Shown here: one piece after another, positions 18,601 to 30,082 of the stretch
How the letters are laid out: every line of letters starts with the position of its first letter
Position numbering within the stretch: position 1 is the first letter of the stretch
DNA from: DATEKX01 sp963726785
Lineage (GTDB): Bacteria > Acidobacteriota > Blastocatellia > UBA7656
Direction: 5' to 3'
Length of the DNA: 64,000 nucleotides
Assembly (NCBI GenBank): GCA_963726785.1
Contig: CAVSDJ010000007.1
Span: 1,488,001-1,552,000 of the forward strand
Notes under the pieces: generated by a model
Seen by the model: the letters and a program-made list of their open reading frames with translations, nothing else
Told to the model about the DNA's origin: nothing
The model's database searches: none
Made by a program: the position numbers and the translations under genes

Positions 18601-21063
18601 AGATGAATGTGCTGGCCGATGATGGGCACGGGTGTCAGCACCTGGAAGTCATCCTGAAGGTAATCGCTCGGCATAAGATTCGTGTGCCAGAACGTGATGC
18701 AGTCCCAGGTGTTGGCGCGGAAGAAAAGCGGCTCCGCAGGTTTCGTTCCTGCAAGCGTCGGAGCCACATCCTGCCACAATGTCAGAATGCGAGCTTGCGG
18801 CGTGTGCCAGCCCGACTTGTTTAGCGGCATGTCGAATTGAATGGCTGCCGCTTTATAGGTTATGTGGCGAATGGTCGGATTGGGCGTGATCGGATCGCCT
18901 TTGCATGGTTCGGCGAAAGGCGCTCCGCTGACGGCAGGCTTGCCGTTGACGATGAAACTGCCCACAGTGCCATCCGGGAAAAAGGTCGGCCAGGAAGCCG
19001 CTGCGTGGAACTGCATAGCGGCGACTTCTTCGGGCGTGCCTGTTTCAGGACGTTCCACAGCATCCGCCGTGAGTATTTCCTTATCGAAAGACAGGCGAGT
19101 GTGCTCTTCGATGAAGGTGCCACCGAAGACGATGTGGCGGGGCAGCCCACCGTTAATCGGATTCCCGCCCGCGTCTTTGGCAAAGTCGAGCGGCGGGCCG
19201 GGCGGACAATCTCCGGCGAGGCCCGAAACGAAGAACGGGTAGCCGGGATTGCCCGGCAATGCTGTTACAGTGCCCAATGCGACCTGGCCGTTGACGATGC
19301 TCACGTTGCGCTGTGGCATGGGGGCCATCGCATATTTAGGCAGTGGCACGAGTGCCGGTATCGGAGTGCCCACGAGGATTTCGTTGTCGGGCAGCGCGCG
19401 CGAACCGGCAACCGGGCGGCCTTTGTCAGTCAGCTCGGTTCCCGCTTCAAAGACATCATGGTTGCGCCACAGCCCCCACATCCCCATGGCAAAGTGCGGA
19501 TAGAAATGGCAGTGGAATATCGCGTCGCCAACCGTCTGGTTGCGATTGCCGCTGCCGTTGTAAGCGATTTCCGTCGTGAACGCATAGCCAGGCCCAAGCG
19601 CCTGGCTATCGAGGTAGTTGGAGTTGTCGCTGTCGGGCGTTCGCAGCCACTGATGCGCGTGCAGGTGATGGATGTGATGCTCCTTCGACCCGCCGTGAAC
19701 GACGCGCATCTTGACGTGATCGCCGATATAGCTGTGATACACGTTGCTCGGGTCGTCCGGGTAGAGGACTTTCGTCGCCTTGCGACCCGGCGTCGGCGTG
19801 CAGCCGCCGAAATCGTCCGGGTGTCTCAGTTGATCCTCCGTGCAAGGCGCGTTGGCAGGTACGTCAACGATTTGCGCGGGGTCGCCGATCACCCACGACG
19901 ACAGAAAGAATTCCTCGAACTTACAATCCACGCATTCAAACATCGGCCCGACCCCAAGGCGGTTAGCCAGAATCTCAGCGCCGATGCCTGCCGTGCCGTA
20001 GTTGATGGCAAAAGCGTCGCGCACGCCGTGCAGCGTGTGCTTCAGCACGTCATTGTCATCGAGGCCCTTCGTCTGCTCGAAATGCGGAAATGCCTGCACC
20101 GCGCCGATCTCGTCGTGATAGATGACAGTGAACTCGCGGAATGGTTTCTGCCGGTTCGGTGAAACTTTCACCGTCGGATACCCAGCAATATCACCGCGAT
20201 TCGGGCCGGTGATGATGGCCGTCAAATCCGAGTGCACAAGCTCTTTGTTGCCGTTGTACATCTTCAGAATCGGCTTGGCCGTAGGCGGCAAAGTTGAACA
20301 ATCAAACCCGTTTGGATAGCAGGCGTTGTAGTTGATGTTCGGATGTCCATCAGGCAGCGTGGGCTGTGCCTGCTTTGGGTCGTCAGCAGCAAATCCGCCC
20401 TCGTCACCTGGCTGCGATAGTATTCGGCGGTTTGAGGTTCGACGTTTATCGCGCCGAACAGTCCAGCGTTCAGCGAGCCGCCGTCACCTTCGCCGCCCGT
20501 GGTTGTGCCCGCGCTGTACATCATATGCGGGCCTTCGCGCTCGGCATAAAGCGTGTAGTTGAAAATACCGCCCGGAGCGACCAGACTGCTGGGGTTCTGG
20601 CCTACGAACGAGCCGTCCCTGGTTATGTTGCCAACCAACTGCATCCCAGCGCGCGGACGGAAGCATACCGCGTAGCGGGTTGTTCTTCGTCCACTTTTAC
20701 CGGGTTCAACAGATTGGTGAAGTTGACCGTCAGGCAATCGCCGACGTTCATGCGCAACACGAGAGGGCGAGGTCGTTTCGTCTCCTTGAGCATGACTTGC
20801 CCTGGCGTCAACGGATCATTTGGGTTACCGCTCTTATTGATCACGTCTCCTTTCAGAGCAAATATCATCCCCTGCGGCTGGACCGCCCCAAGACGGTTCC
20901 AGAAGAACGGTTGATCGAGCGCAACGACATTGGCAGTTTTGGTGTTGCTAGGGGTACAGTTCTGCGCCGCCGCCGGGTTGGCATTGGCAAAAAACACCAT
21001 CGCTGCGATGCCGAGCGTTACGACCACCATTCGGCAAAGTCGAATGGGGTTGCTGGAATTCAT
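15696..21063 (-). pseudogene. giant exported multicopper oxidase, multiply frameshifted
   Basis: Joined across frames this is a protein of about 1,790 residues with a signal peptide (MVVVTLGIAAMVFFANANPA). Cupredoxin copper ligands are clear: HIHHLHAHQW, HCHFYPHFAMGMWGLW (type 1/3 cluster), FTHDHLGPSTHQQAG, GAHEEGHNF and TLHGHIWEEEPW. The length suggests about six cupredoxin domains, like large bacterial oxidases such as MnxG, but longer. Apparent frame changes lie near 20665, 20410, 18190, 17625, 17215, 16915 and 16735. At 17625 removing one A from AAAA restores the frame; at 20410 one base seems missing. The start at 21063 (MNSSNPIRLCRMV) has GGAGTGAGG before it. It heads the operon; the next gene starts 69 bases on. 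The substrate is unknown: metal ions such as Mn(II), Cu(I) or Fe(II), or organic compounds, are possible. Confidence 0.85.
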
Positions 21064-21526
21064 TTCCTCACTCCTTGTCAGTAAGCGCAAAGCGACCATT
21101 TGCACCTGTGATTACAGCAAAGCAAAGGGTTGCTTCGCGGTAGCGAATCGGTTGTTCGACTAGAGACACGAATAGTAATGCGCGGAATGAGCTTGCGCCT
21201 GTGATTACTCTCTAGCGAAAGAACCGATAATTGGTTGAGCGCAGACAGACTCCGTGGAGCCCTCGTCTGCAAGAGAGTTCATTCTGTGGTGTTGTCTCTA
21301 CTCTTGAACTTGAAGTGAATCCGGTTCGAGCGTCCTTCATATCGAGAGAGACGACGCAGCAAAGAGCAACCCCTGTTCCTTAATCGCGCTTTCAAGCAAA
21401 CAGCGACTTTCTATACGGTTATTTTTATTACGTCATAAGGCTGGGATTTGCTTATGTCTCAGGCTGTGTCACGTCAAGGAAGGCTATGTTTCAGGATAGA
21501 ACATTACAAAACTGAGAGGGCGCGGA
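21064..21526 (-). promoter_or_regulatory. upstream region of the oxidase operon with a direct repeat
   Basis: This 460-base gap holds no convincing gene. Two near-identical 16-base words (21100-21115 and 21193-21208; on the minus strand GTAATCACAGGTGCAA and GTAATCACAGGCGCAA, one mismatch) lie 93 bases apart, about 37 and 130 bases before the oxidase start. They could be operator sites for the operon or a relic duplication. I cannot identify a regulator or a clear -10/-35. Confidence 0.4.
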
Positions 21527-21613
21527 GGAAATGATGAAAGATGAATTATGAAAGATAAATTACGAACGATTCGTTTGCAGTTCCGCGTTCATAATTCATC
21601 TTTCATCATTTCC
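21527..21613. repeat. 'atgaaagatgaa' inverted repeat, copy A
   Basis: Perfect 26-base arms at 21527-21552 and 21588-21613 are made of short atgaa/gatgaa words, with a loop of about 35 bases. A related element sits at 36845-36926. It lies between the sdh-side small gene and the oxidase promoter region. Confidence 0.75.
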
Positions 21614-21617
21614 CCGG

Positions 21618-21842
21618 TTATGGTTCCTGTTCGGTATCTTTGCCTTCGCTATGAGTGGCGTGTTTGATCTCGGCTTCTTTCGAATCAGGCTCGAAACGAT
21701 TCGGATCGGCGCGTTCGCCTTCTTCGCCCACTTGCAACTCTGCCGCTTGTTCGCCTTCATTGCTCTTGTTGGCTTCGCGTGGGTCTTCGGTCGCCTCGTC
21801 AATTGATTTCTTTCGGTCGCGGTCGTCTGTCCTCTTTTCCAT
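21618..21842 (-). CDS. small, highly charged hypothetical protein
   Basis: A 74-residue reading frame with no hydrophobic stretch, dominated by Glu, Asp, Lys and Arg (MEKRTDDRDRKKSIDEATED). It looks intrinsically disordered. The support is an AAAGGGAGT ribosome-binding site before the ATG and its place 24 bases downstream of sdhB on the same strand, which could make it the last gene of the sdh operon. Low complexity means it could also be a chance frame; an overlapping frame on the same strand gives a similar basic peptide. No family is recognised. Confidence 0.45.
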   Translation of the reverse strand: MEKRTDDRDRKKSIDEATEDPREANKSNEGEQAAELQVGEEGERADPNRFEPDSKEAEIKHATHSEGKDTEQEP

Positions 21843-21866
21843 TTCAGTACTCCCTTTACCCCACAG

Positions 21867-22613
<747 letters not shown>

Positions 22614-22627
22614 TACTTATGGCTCCT

Positions 22628-24574
<1,947 letters not shown>

Positions 24575-24575
24575 T

Positions 24576-25253
24576 TCATCTCACCCATTTCGCCATAACG
24601 GCGATTGGTATGGAAACGTTGCCGATGAAGATCACGATTGCGGCCAAACGCGCGGCCATATGAATTGCGTGAAGATTACTTTTGTTGCGGATGCCTAATG
24701 ACTGAAACATGCTCGATACGCCGTGACTCAGATGCATGCAGAGCAATGCCATCGAGATGATGTAAAAGGCCGAAACCAGTGGGTCTGAAAAGCCTGTGAT
24801 CATCATCTGGTAAACATCGTGGCGGCCCTGCGAGTCTTTGAGTGACATGAAACTGGGATTGGTCACGCCGAATGTGAAATGCATGAGGTGATAAATGATG
24901 AAAGCGAATATGACCAGCCCGCTGACGAATATCGTGCGCGAGGCCAGGCTTGCGCCTGTGGGTTTGCCTTCCGCATATTTCACTGGGCGAGCGTCTTTGT
25001 TTTCCGAGACGAGTTGCAAGGCTGCCGTGATGTGCATAATTGCTAAGACAAGCAATGCTATGCGCGCAGACCAGAGCAAACCGGGCTTGGATTTCAAAAA
25101 CTCTGCGTAAGTATTGATCGCATCTCGCTCGAGATAAATCTGAAGATTGCCTGCCATGTGAGCTATCACGAACAAAAACAGCGCAAGCCCGGTGATAGCC
25201 ATGACGTATTTTTTCCCAAGCGAAGAGCGATAAGCGCGAATTAGGATGTTCAT
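24576..25253 (-). CDS. sdhC: succinate dehydrogenase cytochrome b subunit (single-subunit anchor)
   Basis: A 225-residue membrane anchor with about five hydrophobic helices and histidines suited to bind haem b (FVIAHMAGNLQIYLE, YHLMHFTFGV, LLCMHLSHGVSSM). It holds the complex in the membrane and reduces quinone. The frame extends 14 codons further, but the Met at 25253 (MNILIRAYRSSLGKK) is preferred because AAGGG precedes it and it matches the family start. First gene of sdhCAB; no separate sdhD is present, as expected for this class. The promoter should lie in the A/T-rich 25254-25400. Confidence 0.92.
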   Translation of the reverse strand: MNILIRAYRSSLGKKYVMAITGLALFLFVIAHMAGNLQIYLERDAINTYAEFLKSKPGLLWSARIALLVLAIMHITAALQLVSENKDARPVKYAEGKPTGASLASRTIFVSGLVIFAFIIYHLMHFTFGVTNPSFMSLKDSQGRHDVYQMMITGFSDPLVSAFYIISMALLCMHLSHGVSSMFQSLGIRNKSNLHAIHMAARLAAIVIFIGNVSIPIAVMAKWVR

Positions 25254-25509
25254 CGAAGACCCTTCAAGTCTGCGTTCGGGGTGATTAATCCTCACGCGTT
25301 AATCAGACTTATTTTGTATATTCCACAATAACAATCCGCGCAGAATAAGTAAAATTCAAAAGAATAATATCCGAGATAAGCGTCGCTTCACGCGTCCTCG
25401 ACCATCTGCTAATAAGCTTAGGCTTACGTGAAGCTATGCTCATCCTTAGTTCACCTGTGTTGAGCTTTCGGCCACACTCAGGCCACAACTTCCCACTCTG
25501 GAAGTTTTA

Positions 25510-25716
25510 ATGTGCCTTTGGGCCAATAACGATCTTGACCCTAACGACTACGTTGCAGTGTTGTCCGCTCTAAGAGATTGCAAAGATAGCCTCCGTCGCC
25601 AGAACATCATTAACGAGATGATAGCCTACATATTCCGCTTCACGCAGGAACGCATGCAGGGCGAAGCAATGTGGCGCAAGCGAGTCGAAGCAAAGCTTAC
25701 TCCTGAATCCGATTAG
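25510..25716 (+). CDS. small hypothetical protein at edge of A/T-rich island
   Basis: A 68-residue, mostly helical and charged protein (MCLWANNDLDPNDYVAVLSA at the start, a C-terminal KRVEAKLTPESD). A GGAAG lies before the ATG and a good hairpin terminator follows 54 bases after the stop, which together support a real gene. I do not recognise a family. It may be a small accessory gene carried with the neighbouring restriction-modification gene. Confidence 0.5.
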   Translation: MCLWANNDLDPNDYVAVLSALRDCKDSLRRQNIINEMIAYIFRFTQERMQGEAMWRKRVEAKLTPESD

Positions 25717-25769
25717 TCTTTGCTCTTCGGTTTCATGGATTCAATGTACTTCAACACCAAACGAATGAA

Positions 25770-25808
25770 AGAGCCGGGCCGTGATGCGAGCGCGGCCCGT
25801 CCTCTTTT
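25770..25808 (+). terminator. intrinsic terminator after the 68-residue gene
   Basis: Stem cgggccg (25775-25781) pairs with cggcccg (25793-25799), extended by aaagag / cctctttt on the flanks, and ends in a T run at 25804-25807. Confidence 0.7.
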
Positions 25809-26319
25809 GCAATCTAGCACAAATAATAAAGCAACTGTTTTCTTTGCTATAAAGTATTTATAGCCGATGAACTCAATCGGACATACGCAAATAGTTTATG
25901 AGGGTTGACAGTTAGCTGATGTAAGCTAGTGGCAGTATGGCGATAACAAAGAGCAAGGGGATAAAACTTTTTGCGGTATCTTACCCCTTGCCCGCTTCCG
26001 TGTGAACTTTGGCACACACTGAAAGGTGAGAACATGATAAATGACAACAACCGCCTGAACAACAGGCTAGTATTGCCAAAGATGTTGGGTACTTGTTTAC
26101 CAGGCAACATATAGAGTTGCGCGCTCATTGGTGGAAGGGGTAGATTGCTATACTCTTCCGTTTTGTGATTGCTCAGAACTCACAAACTTTTTTTGACTCA
26201 CATCTCGGCAGGCCATTACGGTTAGGGATTTTATTCTCAAGTAACATAGGATCATCCGCTTTGACGAGCCATTCGATATGTAGTAATCATTTTTTCTGTT
26301 TGAAATCCAGGAGTGGAAA
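25809..26319. other. A/T-rich leader region upstream of the restriction-modification gene
   Basis: About 510 bases without a convincing gene. It includes a TTGACA box at 25905-25910 without a good -10 at standard spacing, and a 26-codon frame at 26034-26114 preceded by AAAGGTGAG that could be a leader peptide but has no other support. Base composition already matches the A/T-rich island rather than the chromosome. Confidence 0.4.
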
Positions 26320-29300
26320 ATGACCCCGGAACAAAAACAAGCAATACTCGATTACTTGGATAAATATGATCCCAATAACCTGATAGTTAAAATTGATGAG
26401 CAAAACAAAAAGATTACCTATTTCTCACCTATAAAATGGGGGCAAGCCCCAAAATTTGAGAATGAAGGATATGTTCGTGCTTATCTAGTTGTGCGCCTCA
26501 TTAAAGAGCTAGGTTATCCGGCGGATTGCATAGAATTAGAAACTGACTTGAGTGTTCGTGTGGGCCGAAACAAACGCCATAAAGGTAGAGATCGTGGCCG
26601 AAGCGATGTTTTGGTATATCGTAGGACAAAAAAAGGAGAGTCCCTTTTCTTAGGAATAGAATGTAAAACGCCTGAAGATTATGATAAAGGCTTAAAAGAC
26701 TTGGATGGTCAGCTTTGGGGGATAACGAAGGCTGAATCCATAGAAAGACGTATAGGACGCGATGTACGTTATCTTTCTCTTTATACTTGTGAAGTAGCTG
26801 GTGGGCAATTGCAAGACAAGGTGTTAGTTGTTGACTTTCAGCGTAACCAAACCCATAGAAGTTGGATAGAGGAAGGCTCACCGGCTACGCCATTACTGCC
26901 CGTACAGTATAACGATGCGCCTCAAGGTTCCTATGCAAATGTTGCTGATGTAGATTCAACAAAGGGCTTGCTTCCTCTAAACAGGAAGTATACTAGAGGT
27001 GATTTTGAGAAACTCCGAACGAAGCTGCATAACCAACTATGGGCAGGCTCATCTACAGACGATAATAGTATTTTCTACCAACTCACTAAGATTTTTTTGG
27101 TTAAGATTTATGACGAGCTAATAACAGACACCGATCAGAAATATCAAGTTCAGATAATGACTTCCGAAAGTGGCGAAGAGACCTACGAACAATTGTATGC
27201 CCGGTTAGAGAAGTTCTATAACATAGCCTGCCGCCAATTGCTTAACTATGATGACGAGAAACTGAGGAGATTCCCTTTTCTTGTGGAAGGGTTTACTACT
27301 ACTAAACTGTTTGTTGCTGTGCAGCAACTACAAGGGGTTTCCTTAACAGAAAACGAGAACTCGGATGGCTATGATGTCTTAGGAGCATTCTTTGAAGGCA
27401 TATTGACTAATCAGGAGTTTGTTAAGCAGGGAAAGGGGTCGTTTTTCACACATCAAAAGATTGTTCGCTTCATGATCGCAATGATTGGTTTAGATGACAC
27501 TGCAATATCTACTCTGAATGAAACAAGGCCGCGACTGCCGTTTATTATTGATCCTTCAACAGGGAGCGGAACTTTCCTTATCGAAGCAATGCGTTTTATC
27601 ACCTCGCAGGTAAAGCAGCGATATTCAGAGATTAAAGTTAATCGCTTTCTCCGAGACTTTTACAATGCCGCATTCAGCCAACCTGGACGCCCAAACAGTT
27701 GGGCTGCTGATTTTGTTTATGGTATTGAGCCTAATCCTCAACTTGGATTAGCCGCCAAAGTAAACATGATTCTTCATGGCGATGGAAGCATGAATATTTT
27801 TATAGATGATGGGCTACACCCTTTTGTAAAGGGTTCTCAATTCACTTATGAGAGGCAATATCCAGATAAAGATAAAGGGATGCTTGCAGAAAGCCATGTA
27901 TCCGATGTTTATGAGGGAGGTTTTCAGGTTAATGAAAGATTTGATGCGGTGCTTTCTAATCCTCCATTCTCATTAACCACTGATGCCTTAGAGTCTACCC
28001 GAACTCATCAAGAAACATTCCTATATGCGAATACAATGAACTCTGAGAATTTGTTTATTGAACGCTACTTTCAATTGCTTCGGGAGGGAGGGCGCTTAGG
28101 GGTTGTACTCCCTGAGTCAGTCTTTGATACGACGGATAACAAATACATCAGGTTTTTGCTCTATCGCTATTTTCGTATAAACGCGATTGTCTCACTACCG
28201 AAAGAAACCTTTCAGCCATTTACGTCAACGAAAGTCAGCTTATTATTTGCAACAAAGAAAACAACTGCCGAGGTTAAGAGTTACTCCCGCGCTTGGGATC
28301 AGGCGACGCGAGAGTATACGAAACTACGTAATTCCAACATAATTAAAATACTGGTAGAGAATGATTACTACCTTTATGGAAATAACGGTTTAAGGAAACT
28401 AGCATCTGACATGGGCATTGAGATTGAAATATCCCAAGATATACTGGATGAAACTATTTTTACTCCTGAGTTAGCAGCACAATTGCGGGATGCTATTGAT
28501 TCGCTACCTACTATGGTTAAGAAAGATCAGGAAAAGAAAGAGGATGCCCAAAACAAATTGCAAGCCATTGGGGTGTTTGTCTCTGCACTTAAGTTTAACA
28601 ATTTACCAAAATCAGACTTAGATATTCTCCGAAGATTCTTGAGGCATTACTTTCCAGAACAAGCTACTGAGATACGCGAAGCGTGTGAATTAGCTTACGA
28701 TGACATAATAGCAACGGCTAGGCTGGATTGGCCGGATTACTTGTTTAGTGACAAGTACACGAATGCTGGATGGTGTTTCGCAGAAGTCTCCTCAAAACCC
28801 GAATTTACATATCCAATATTTTTCGCGGCAGCAAAGAATATTGGATATAAGCGTAAAAGACGAGGCGAAGAAGATCGCCCAAATGATTTGTATCTTGAAG
28901 GGCCGGACGGTTTTCCCATTATTGATTTGCAAAACCTTCGTACAATCTTAGATCAATATAAGAATTTTGTTTTGACAGGCACAAATGACAGCACGAATAC
29001 AGATGGTGTAAAAACCTTTACCCGCTCATTGGAGCAGGTAGGCCGCACAAGAAATGCTATATGTAGCTTGCGCATCTTAAAAGAGGAACGAGAAGGCAGT
29101 ATCTTTCGACTAGCGAGAATTGGTAAGGTTTTGACCCTTGAATATGGAAGTCCTCTTAAAGAAAACCAAAGAAACGGAGGTAAGTATCCTGTTGTAGGGT
29201 CTAGCGGTATTGTTGGCTATCACGACAAGTATCTTGTTTCGGGGCCTTGCATAGTTGTTGGACGTAAAGGTTCCGCCGGAAAGGTGTCGTACATTGAGGA

Positions 29301-29643
29301 ATCCTGTTGGCCGATTGATACTACGTTTTATGTAAAGATCAAGCCCGGCTTCAAAATGAATATGAAGGTACTTGCCTTCCTTTTGAAGAATGCAAATCTT
29401 GAAGAAATCAACCTTGAAAAAGCTGTTCCCGGATTAAATAGGTTTGATGTATACGATAGAAAAATCCCAGTCCTGACTGAGGATGCTCAACAGCAAGTAT
29501 TAGAGTATCTTGCTCAAATTGAGATTGACCAGATGAAGATAAAGCAAATGGAAAGTGAAATTAAATCCACTGAAAAAAGTCTGAGTGTACTGGTCAATGG
29601 CGATGAGGATAATGTTTCAGATGATAATGAATCATTAGAGTAA
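26320..29643 (+). CDS. single-chain restriction-modification protein (nuclease, N6-adenine methylase and specificity domains)
   Basis: A 1,107-residue protein. Residues about 40-200 resemble the type I HsdR N-terminal nuclease fold: RSDVLVYRR followed by FLGIECKTPEDYD fits a PD-(D/E)xK centre. A central HsdM-like N6-adenine methylase has motif I DPSTGSGTFLIEAM and motif IV SNPPF. The last 200 residues look like a type I HsdS target-recognition domain (IGKVLTLEYGSPLKENQRNG, VVGRKGSAGKVSYIEESCWP) with a terminal coiled coil. No helicase/ATPase domain is seen, so this is closer to type IIG/IIC R-M-S enzymes than to classical type I. It starts after AGGAG. The DNA is far richer in A/T than its neighbours (26341-26400 has 19 G/C of 60), pointing to horizontal transfer. 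Confidence 0.85.
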   Translation: MTPEQKQAILDYLDKYDPNNLIVKIDEQNKKITYFSPIKWGQAPKFENEGYVRAYLVVRLIKELGYPADCIELETDLSVRVGRNKRHKGRDRGRSDVLVYRRTKKGESLFLGIECKTPEDYDKGLKDLDGQLWGITKAESIERRIGRDVRYLSLYTCEVAGGQLQDKVLVVDFQRNQTHRSWIEEGSPATPLLPVQYNDAPQGSYANVADVDSTKGLLPLNRKYTRGDFEKLRTKLHNQLWAGSSTDDNSIFYQLTKIFLVKIYDELITDTDQKYQVQIMTSESGEETYEQLYARLEKFYNIACRQLLNYDDEKLRRFPFLVEGFTTTKLFVAVQQLQGVSLTENENSDGYDVLGAFFEGILTNQEFVKQGKGSFFTHQKIVRFMIAMIGLDDTAISTLNETRPRLPFIIDPSTGSGTFLIEAMRFITSQVKQRYSEIKVNRFLRDFYNAAFSQPGRPNSWAADFVYGIEPNPQLGLAAKVNMILHGDGSMNIFIDDGLHPFVKGSQFTYERQYPDKDKGMLAESHVSDVYEGGFQVNERFDAVLSNPPFSLTTDALESTRTHQETFLYANTMNSENLFIERYFQLLREGGRLGVVLPESVFDTTDNKYIRFLLYRYFRINAIVSLPKETFQPFTSTKVSLLFATKKTTAEVKSYSRAWDQATREYTKLRNSNIIKILVENDYYLYGNNGLRKLASDMGIEIEISQDILDETIFTPELAAQLRDAIDSLPTMVKKDQEKKEDAQNKLQAIGVFVSALKFNNLPKSDLDILRRFLRHYFPEQATEIREACELAYDDIIATARLDWPDYLFSDKYTNAGWCFAEVSSKPEFTYPIFFAAAKNIGYKRKRRGEEDRPNDLYLEGPDGFPIIDLQNLRTILDQYKNFVLTGTNDSTNTDGVKTFTRSLEQVGRTRNAICSLRILKEEREGSIFRLARIGKVLTLEYGSPLKENQRNGGKYPVVGSSGIVGYHDKYLVSGPCIVVGRKGSAGKVSYIEESCWPIDTTFYVKIKPGFKMNMKVLAFLLKNANLEEINLEKAVPGLNRFDVYDRKIPVLTEDAQQQVLEYLAQIEIDQMKIKQMESEIKSTEKSLSVLVNGDEDNVSDDNESLE

Positions 29644-30082
29644 TTCCCTCATCTCGCTCACCGAAATAATCGTGTTTTCAAATTATCCATCATCCGGCGC
29701 GCAAGCCCACGCCGCTTCTGCTGATCTTCATCACCTCTTGCTCGCTAATCGAATTGGAGCGCGCGCCAGCTTGCTTTGCTTCTCACCCTTCGCCCATCGC
29801 TTGCCTGATTTCTTTTGTACATTAACCTGCTGCCCACCGGCAGTCGCATGTTCACCTGTCCTGCATTCTGCACAATGACAGGTGAAGCATAGCGCCGCAG
29901 GTCGCGCATCTGGCGAAGTATCCGCGCTCATTTCAGGCCACAATTGGGCCACAGTTTCAGGCTAACAGTAGCCAAAACTGACCAACAACAAACAAGTAAA
30001 AGATTGAAAGGAAAAGACGGGCCAGTACCGATTGTTGTTCAAAAGGGTAATACTCAAGATAAGTGCTTCTTCATACAACTGC
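29644..30082. other. gap at right edge of the A/T-rich island
   Basis: I see no convincing gene. A minus-strand frame at 29731-29952 contains CFTCHCAECRTGEH, a possible zinc-ribbon remnant, but has no clear ribosome-binding site. The word tcaggccacaa at 29933-29943 also occurs at 25478-25488, on the other side of the island. Confidence 0.4.

Noticed and set aside
18837..20162. Long plus-strand open frame of 441 codons inside the oxidase region
   Set aside because: It lies antisense to clear cupredoxin motifs and its product is low in structure and rich in Arg; it is a by-product of the base composition.
9765..21063. Naming the operon as a manganese-oxidation (mnx) operon
   Set aside because: Only the SCO plus large multicopper oxidase pairing is shared; the small mnx subunits are absent and the substrate cannot be read from the sequence.
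26034..26114. 26-codon frame with a fair ribosome-binding site before the restriction-modification gene
   Set aside because: There is no family, no conservation evidence and no overlap with a gene; mentioned only within the leader region.
29731..29952. Minus-strand frame with CFTCHCAEC as a zinc-finger gene
   Set aside because: There is no ribosome-binding site, the rest of the frame is low in structure, and composition changes within it; more likely a remnant or chance.
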